Shown piece after piece: positions 58,538 to 64,000 of a stretch of 64,000 bases of DNA. A program made the position numbers and the translations under genes. The stretch's first letter is position 1, and each line of letters begins with the position of its first letter. The notes beneath the pieces are model-generated. The model had not been told where the DNA came from. It did not search any database and worked only from the letters and a program-made list of their open reading frames with translations. This DNA is from Klebsormidium nitens (Eukaryota; Streptophyta; Klebsormidiophyceae; Klebsormidiales; Klebsormidiaceae): contig DF237274.1 of assembly GCA_000708835.1 (NCBI GenBank), positions 38,781 through 102,780 of the forward strand. Direction: 5' to 3'.

Positions 58538-60239
58538 GATTGATTCCTGATCGTTCTACTCCGCGAAGCAGAAGAAGGCCCCAATATGAATAAAATCTTC
58601 CTCTGCTCAGATCAAAGAGAGTTTCTTCTGTAGTAAGTTAGTGCAGAAAGCTGGAACTTGAAGTTGAAGTTGAAGGACTGGCTCTTTCCGGTCCCATTCC
58701 GGCGGGCACCCGTAGACAAGGTTGACGGAACGCGCCCTGCTACTTTGCAACCCTGTTGTGCGTGGGCTGAAGATTCCGCGCGCCATTCCCTGTGCATCCC
58801 GTTCCGCTTTGTGCACGACTCTCACTAATAGTGCTTGGAGTTGGCAGTGGGCTTCAAATTTCTAGGTCAGACCAACAATGCTGTTTCTGTATGCACAGCT
58901 GGGGGCGCCCATATCGACAGAGCTCCTTCCTGAGGCGACCACAAGACTTTAAAAGTTGTTCCGCGAGCGGCGGTGAGGGCTCTGTGACTTGCATGGGTCA
59001 TATAACAAGTGAAAACCACCGGGAGTAGCTTACTGGCTTTTGATTCTTCAAGCATTTTCCAAAAAGCCTGATGCGGCTGGTGGAATATTGTCAACTGTTT
59101 GGCGGTGAGCTGAAGACATGTATTGCTATCCATGAATGCTGTTTTGCAGTGCTGTTGAACTTCTACAAAGAGCAAATGCTTGATTGGGGCAAAAGAACAA
59201 GGGAAAAGTTTAGATAGCCCTTCCATGGTCCTGCCCACTCCATTGATGGCCCCTCATTTGCCTCCAGAAGCTGCCCAGAGTCTTGAATGATATTGAACCT
59301 GTGAAGTGGGACCGATGTGTATGGCAAGGCTCTCGCTGATGATTACTGTTTGAGCTTGGCCCAGTGGGCTTGGCTTTTCTCCCTAAAAATCTTCTGTTTC
59401 GTTGTATCTACTTTTAGTGATGTTGGCTTATCATTTCCCCAACTGGGCTCGGGCTTTCTTCTTTTGAGCTTGGCCCACTGGGGTGGGTCTCGCTTTTTGG
59501 AGTTCTTTGAGTTAACGCATCTCTATTTAGTCAACGTTACAATCCATGCAGACAATGCCAGAGTAAGAACATCAAGTTTCGACCTCTTCCCGCATTGCTG
59601 TATCTAACTCTTATCTTACAGACTGTGTGCTCTTTCCACAGTGGGCCATCCGCTTTGAGTGCAGTGTCAAAGTAAGTTCGATGCGTGCACCGTCACCAAC
59701 AACAAAGGGCAACAGGCCAGCTTGGTAAGCCTCGCATCTTCTCACATTGTAGAGCACTGGTCATTGGCCTGATCGTTGACATTTGCACCGCGTCTCTGGG
59801 CGAGTAAGGCAGGGTTTTTCGTAGGGCAAAGGCTGCGCTGAGTCAATTTGTGACTGAGGTGTTTTTAGAGAACCTACTGTGAGAATGTGCTTTTGGAATT
59901 AAGGATGCTTGATGAGGATTCCCAGTGCTTGATTAAGGTTTGAGATGTTGAATCATCTATGCTCAAAGTACCTTGTAATTGCCGCCCTTGCATGTTATGT
60001 ACAGCCAATGCTAGATATGTGGCGATCCACCATATGTAACCCTGAAGCTTGCGAGGAGTTCATTCCAAAGAAAAAAGTGCAAAGAAAGGACAGGGATGCA
60101 GTGGTTATCATCTGCATTACTTCTATAAAGAGTATGCATGATGGAGAGGTTTCTTTCCCTGCCAAGGGGATTTTGATGTGGTTGCCTCCTCTCATCCATC
60201 TCATCATTGGCCTTGCAGGTGGCCCGTGTGACATGCATC
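58538..60239. promoter_or_regulatory. Divergent region between ALDH10 and LRR-membrane gene
   Basis: Both genes are transcribed away from this 1.7-kb span. A segment GAGCTTGGCCCAGTGGGCTTGG near 59352 recurs with changes near 59466. CCTTGCAG at 60213-60220 just before the LRR gene start looks like an acceptor, so that gene may have a 5' untranslated exon further upstream. No other gene was recognised. Confidence 0.4.
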
Positions 60240-62447
60240 ATGGCTACATTTGCACCTCGTTTAGATGCAAGGATGCTACGTCTGGTGATTTTGTGGGGTT
60301 TTAGCTTCATCTGCGGAGTGCAGTCAGCCACCATGGAGGATGTTGGCAACCTGGTGGCTGGTCCTCTCTGGAACCAGACCAGGCTCAGTCTGCACTTTAG
60401 GGGCCTATCCGGCCCCATCCCTCGAGAGCTTGGCAGCCTGACTAACCTCACCTACCTGGACCTCTCCCTCAACAGCCTCTCTGGCCCCATTCCCCCGGAG
60501 CTCGGCAGCCTGACCAACCTCACCTACCTGGACCTCTCCCTCAACAGCCTCTCTGGCCCCATTCCCCCGGAGCTCGGCAGCCTGACCAAACTTTCCATCT
60601 TGGCCCTCGGATATAACGACCTCTTCGGCCTCATCCCCCTAGAGCTCGACCGCCTCGCCAGCCTTCAATACCTCAACCTCACGAGCAACAACCTCTCTGG
60701 CCCCATCCCCTCCAAGCTCAGCGGCCTGACCGGGCTCCAAAAGCTCGACCTCTCCTTCAACAACCATATTTCCGGCCCCATCCCCCCCGAGCTCGGCGGC
60801 CTGACCGGGCTCCAAAAGCTCGACCTCTCCTTCAACAACCTTTCCGGCCCGATCCCCACAGAGCTCGGCAGCCTGACCGACATCGAAACCCTCAACCTCA
60901 GTTCCACGGACACGTCTTGCGAAATGCTCGACTTGTCGCGTATGACGAGGATTCAAAAGTTGGGCCTTCCTTGCTCTCCACCCCTCTCTTTCAAGGAAAC
61001 CAATCTTTCCTACTTAGCACTGACCGTTAACACCCAATCCAGCCCCGCCAAATACCTGGACCTGTCGGCGGTGCCAGACTCCTGCAAGATCGTCAACCTG
61101 ACGGGCCTGCACCCCAACCTCGAGCGTGTCCGGTTCTGGGGAGCTTGCAACGAGGGCTGCGTGGTGAATTTGGCAGGCACGGGGGCTAGATTGGATCGCA
61201 GCACCCGCGGGAAGGTGTGCTTGAGTCGGATATCGGTCTTTCTCTCGGGGGACATTCCCTTCCCGCTGTACGATCGGGGGAAGTTTTTAGGCATTCTCCA
61301 AAATCAGCGCGGGAACTATAGTTTGGATGACCCCAACTTCGTGGATCTGATCGACCTGGGGCGCGACGGGAGGGCGTACACGGGGGTGGGGTTCTCGAGG
61401 GTCCAAGCGGGCAATCTATGCGGTAATCCCGAGGCGAAGGGGGTCACGGCGCTCGTCTTTGGTGTCTTCACCGTCCTCTTGCTGGTGGGGACCATCTCCG
61501 TCGTCGTGGTGGCCCCCTGGCGCCGTCGGATCCGGGGAAGCGGTCTCGAGGAGGACGGGGCCGTTAAGAGTGGGTAAGTTCGTTCACTTGCTCGGATCCG
61601 AAGTCTATTATCTCGTCAGACCATCCAGATCCGGTCACGCGCACAGTCTTTACATGCGGCTATCAACCGAATGGTCAGATCCTGTGCTTCCTTGTGCAGC
61701 TTACGGCGTGGTGGGCTCTACCTTTGGGGAGTAGCGCTGGGCGTTCTACCCGTGGTGGACGTCGTCACCGACTTTCTAGTCCTGAGCGAGGTCTGGGGCG
61801 CGTGGCCGATGTGGGTGGTATTGGCATCGGTCTGTGCGCCGTTCGTATGGGCGTCCTACGCGGTGGCTGAGTCCTGGTCGTCGACCAAGATCTCAGTGCG
61901 CGGTTTGAAGGGGTTGCGGGTGAGGTGGATGTGGCCCCTGCCAGACATGGGCGCTCAGCAGCGGAGGGCGAACGCGTTGTCCTTGCGCGCTGGTGTTTTG
62001 GCAGTCCTGCTGCTTCCCCTGGGACTCCTGGGTGTGCTCGTCCAGGACCTGCTGTCGGTGGCGGAGAGGTTCGGGCTTCATCTGGCATCGGGGGATGAGA
62101 TCGTCGTTTTCGAGCGCTACCATGAGTCTCGGGTGGTGGTCGAAGTGCTTCTAGAGTCTCTGCCCCAAGCCATCTTCCAGACCGGACTCTACCTGATCGG
62201 GAGCTCGAGGGCGACCCGCATCTACATCGACCAGCGCATCTTCGTGCAGTCGATCGTTGTTTCGTTGTGTAGTCTCTTGATGCATTACTGCACTATGCTG
62301 TGGGAGGCAGTATACGAGGGCAAGTCGATCGTTAGGGTATTCCTGGACCGATTCAGGGGTGCGGGGCAGCCGATCTCCGTGGCGCTGACCACCGGGCCCA
62401 GCGGGGATGAAGAGGTGGAAGTAGTGAGTCTCAAGGCGGCTGGTTGA
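60240..62447 (+). CDS. LRR ectodomain fused to a multi-pass membrane domain
   Basis: Two exons join in phase: 60240-61573 and 61700-62447 (TGA), giving 693 residues. A signal peptide (MLRLVILWGFSFICGVQSA) leads into about seven plant-type extracellular LRRs (LGSLTNLTYLDLSLNSLSGPIPPE and variants). A Cys-containing region follows, then a transmembrane helix (about 417-440, TALVFGVFTVLLLVGTISVVVV) and basic RRRIRG. Exon 2 adds four or more hydrophobic segments, with VVDVVTDFLVLSEVW and VLLESLPQAIFQTGLYL. That pattern recalls XK-related (Xkr) scramblase-like proteins, but the resemblance is only suggestive. There is no kinase domain. The ATG at 60240 is the first in frame that precedes the signal peptide. 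It may be a surface sensor coupled to a membrane protein. Confidence 0.82.
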
Positions 62448-63415
62448 CACAAGGCTCAGAGGGTCGATTAGAAGGTCGCAAGAGAAGTGTTTTGGGTTAT
62501 CGATTATGTATGGGTAGTCACGCCCCCCGACGCGACCGTGGAAAATTGCATACGCTGTGACTCGGTGATTCTAGATTGGAAAGGTCTCTTGGCATGTCTG
62601 ACAAACTCACCTTGGCGTTTGACAAGCACTCATGTCAGCTCTCTGATTGTATTAACCTACAGCCTAACCACGGCCATTCTAGAAATGACAGAAGATTCCG
62701 ATGCAGTCTGGTTCTGTTCGCCTTTCCCGAGTTAGTTATGTTGCGCCAAGAACGAAAATGGTGGATATCCATCAAGATGGCGCAGGATGTCGACCATTCG
62801 TCAGCAACTAGGTTGGCTCCTGATTGCATTGCACCTAAGCATGTTTGGCACATTTTGAACCGGCCAACCGCGGCCTTCCTATGTGACTCTTTCCGATCGA
62901 GGTTCGCAATCGCTGCAACGGCATAGTGCGCGCGCACGAGCGCAGTCTGGCACAGAGTGACTGTTTTAGGTCGTTCGTGCGCTGTGCCACAACAAGCGCC
63001 ATCCAAAAACATACAAAGACACTAGCGCACAATGTCGTGCTGCACGCGCTGCACCCCGCCCCTCCCGTTTTTTGCGTGCACCACCTCTTACTCATGGGAC
63101 TTACTGAGCGAGTGCGTTCTATTCTACGCAACTTCAACTTGCGCCGAGAAGAAAGCATCATTATACTTGTGAGGCTAGATGCGCGCGGTATGAAATATGT
63201 GATAAGCATCGTTCACAATCGAGGGTGCGCAGTGCGATGCTAAGGTTGGTCGTCCGGTCTATATGACGAATCATGGCTCCTTGTTGACTAGTACTGTTGA
63301 ATAGGGAATAACACTTGACGGTAGGCTCTAACCGGTCTCTGCAACGACTTCGGCCAAAGTTCATTTAATTCATTCTAACTTTCCTTTCGCTCCCTAAAGC
63401 CCGAGCCGGGGTTGG
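62448..63415. other. Intergenic, convergent gene ends
   Basis: This 0.97-kb span lies between the 3' ends of the LRR-membrane gene (+) and the Sel1 gene (-). Frames at 62576-63243 on both strands overlap each other and resemble nothing. No repeat or RNA gene was seen. Confidence 0.45.
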
Positions 63416-64000
63416 TCAACTGGTGTTTCTGTGGGCCTGGGTTGCTTCTGGGGCGACCATCATCTCCTGTAACCACTTCAGCACCGCAGGCCAGACCTCG
63501 CCCGATGCGAAGTAGTCGTTTGCGAGCCGCTCTGCGAATCGCTCCGTCCCACGCACTTGCTCACACAAAAGCTCGGCCCTCGGCCTATCCTGCTCGGTGC
63601 CTCGTCCGTGCCAGAGCAGCCATGCGAGCCAGACTCGCGACGACAACGCCTCCGCATCCTTGGCCGCAGACTCGAAGAGCTGGAAAGCCGCAGCCCAATC
63701 CTGTTGTACTCCCAACCCGTCCATATACAGCTCCCCCAGGTTGCCCTGCGCTGCCGACACCCCCTGCTCGGCGGCCTTCGCGTACAGCTCGGCCGCGCAC
63801 GCCTCGTTCTTCTCCACGCCCGTGCCGTACTCGTAGCACACGCCCAAGTTGTACTGCGCCCTTGCGTCGCCCTGCTCGGCGGCCTTCGCGTACAGCTTGA
63901 CGGCGCGCGCCTGATCCTTCTCCACGCCCTTGCCGAACCAATGGCACACGCCCAGGTTGCACCGCCCCCTCGCGCTGCCCTGATCGGCGGCCTGCGCGTA
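63416..64000 (-). CDS. Sel1-repeat (TPR-like) protein, 5'-partial
   Basis: The open frame runs off the window end without a start; the ending is a TGA at 63416. At least four Sel1-like repeats are visible with the usual 36-residue period: AVKLYAKAAEQGDARAQYNLG with CYEYGTGVEKNEA, AAELYAKAAEQGVSAAQGNLG, and LYMDGLGVQQDWAAAFQLFE. A more degenerate last repeat (AWLLWHGRGTEQDRPRAELL) and a 50-residue tail close the protein. Sel1 repeats form alpha-solenoids that hold partners together in processes such as ER-associated degradation, and in algae they are often fused to kinases or MYND fingers. The missing N-terminus prevents assigning a role. No intron is visible in the part seen. Confidence 0.85.
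   Translation of the reverse strand, partial: YAQAADQGSARGRCNLGVCHWFGKGVEKDQARAVKLYAKAAEQGDARAQYNLGVCYEYGTGVEKNEACAAELYAKAAEQGVSAAQGNLGELYMDGLGVQQDWAAAFQLFESAAKDAEALSSRVWLAWLLWHGRGTEQDRPRAELLCEQVRGTERFAERLANDYFASGEVWPAVLKWLQEMMVAPEATQAHRNTS

Noticed and set aside
61671-62447. Independent gene starting at ATG 61671
   Set aside because: The acceptor at 61698-61699 lies just inside it and the phase matches the donor at 61574, so it is better explained as exon 2 of the LRR gene; cDNA would settle it.

Overview
The window is intron-rich nuclear DNA of a green eukaryote, most likely a streptophyte (charophyte) alga resembling Klebsormidium. The organism call is inference. It rests on plant-type genes (an ALDH10 ending in the peroxisomal SKL signal, a plastid-type sulfonucleotide reductase, a CGR2/CGR3-like Golgi pectin methyltransferase, a plant IF1-like protein with a C-terminal membrane helix) found beside IQUB, a protein of motile cilia that flowering plants lack. 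Nearly all genes are split by short GT-AG introns, with two GC-AG introns. Exon junctions were built by hand and accepted only where splice sites and reading phase agreed on both sides.

Layout. 203-4257 (+): GcvT/YgfZ-like folate-binding protein, 5' end outside the window. 5312-9425 (-): PAPS-type sulfonucleotide reductase. 10856-12324 (-): RNA polymerase I subunit RPA12. 13373-16868 (+): 686-residue disordered protein of unknown function. 18160-20646 (-): adenylate kinase 6. 20866-21324: foldback element. 21730-26639 (+): IQUB. 28121-29508 (-): unknown protein. 29702-32865 (-): CGR-like Golgi methyltransferase. 34467-37628 (-): unrecognised membrane-anchored protein, partly resolved. 40107-44276 (-): large leucine-rich-repeat protein. 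45686-46898 (+): IF1-like ATPase inhibitor. 47681-49343: a long imperfect hairpin and a terminal-inverted-repeat element. 50051-58537 (-): ALDH10, 13 exons. 60240-62447 (+): LRR ectodomain fused to a multi-pass membrane domain. 63416-64000 (-): Sel1-repeat protein running off the window.

There is no operon-like grouping. The genes are unrelated housekeeping, metabolic, ciliary and surface-protein genes.

The most unusual feature is a recurrent mode of intron growth. Segments spanning an exon/intron junction are tandemly duplicated into the neighbouring intron. ALDH10 carries three such arrays, the largest holding six extra copies of the end of exon 9, three of them still open and in frame with a donor. 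Smaller examples occur in IQUB and in the unknown gene at 13373-16868. This could create cassette exons, decoy splice sites or nothing functional; transcript data would decide.
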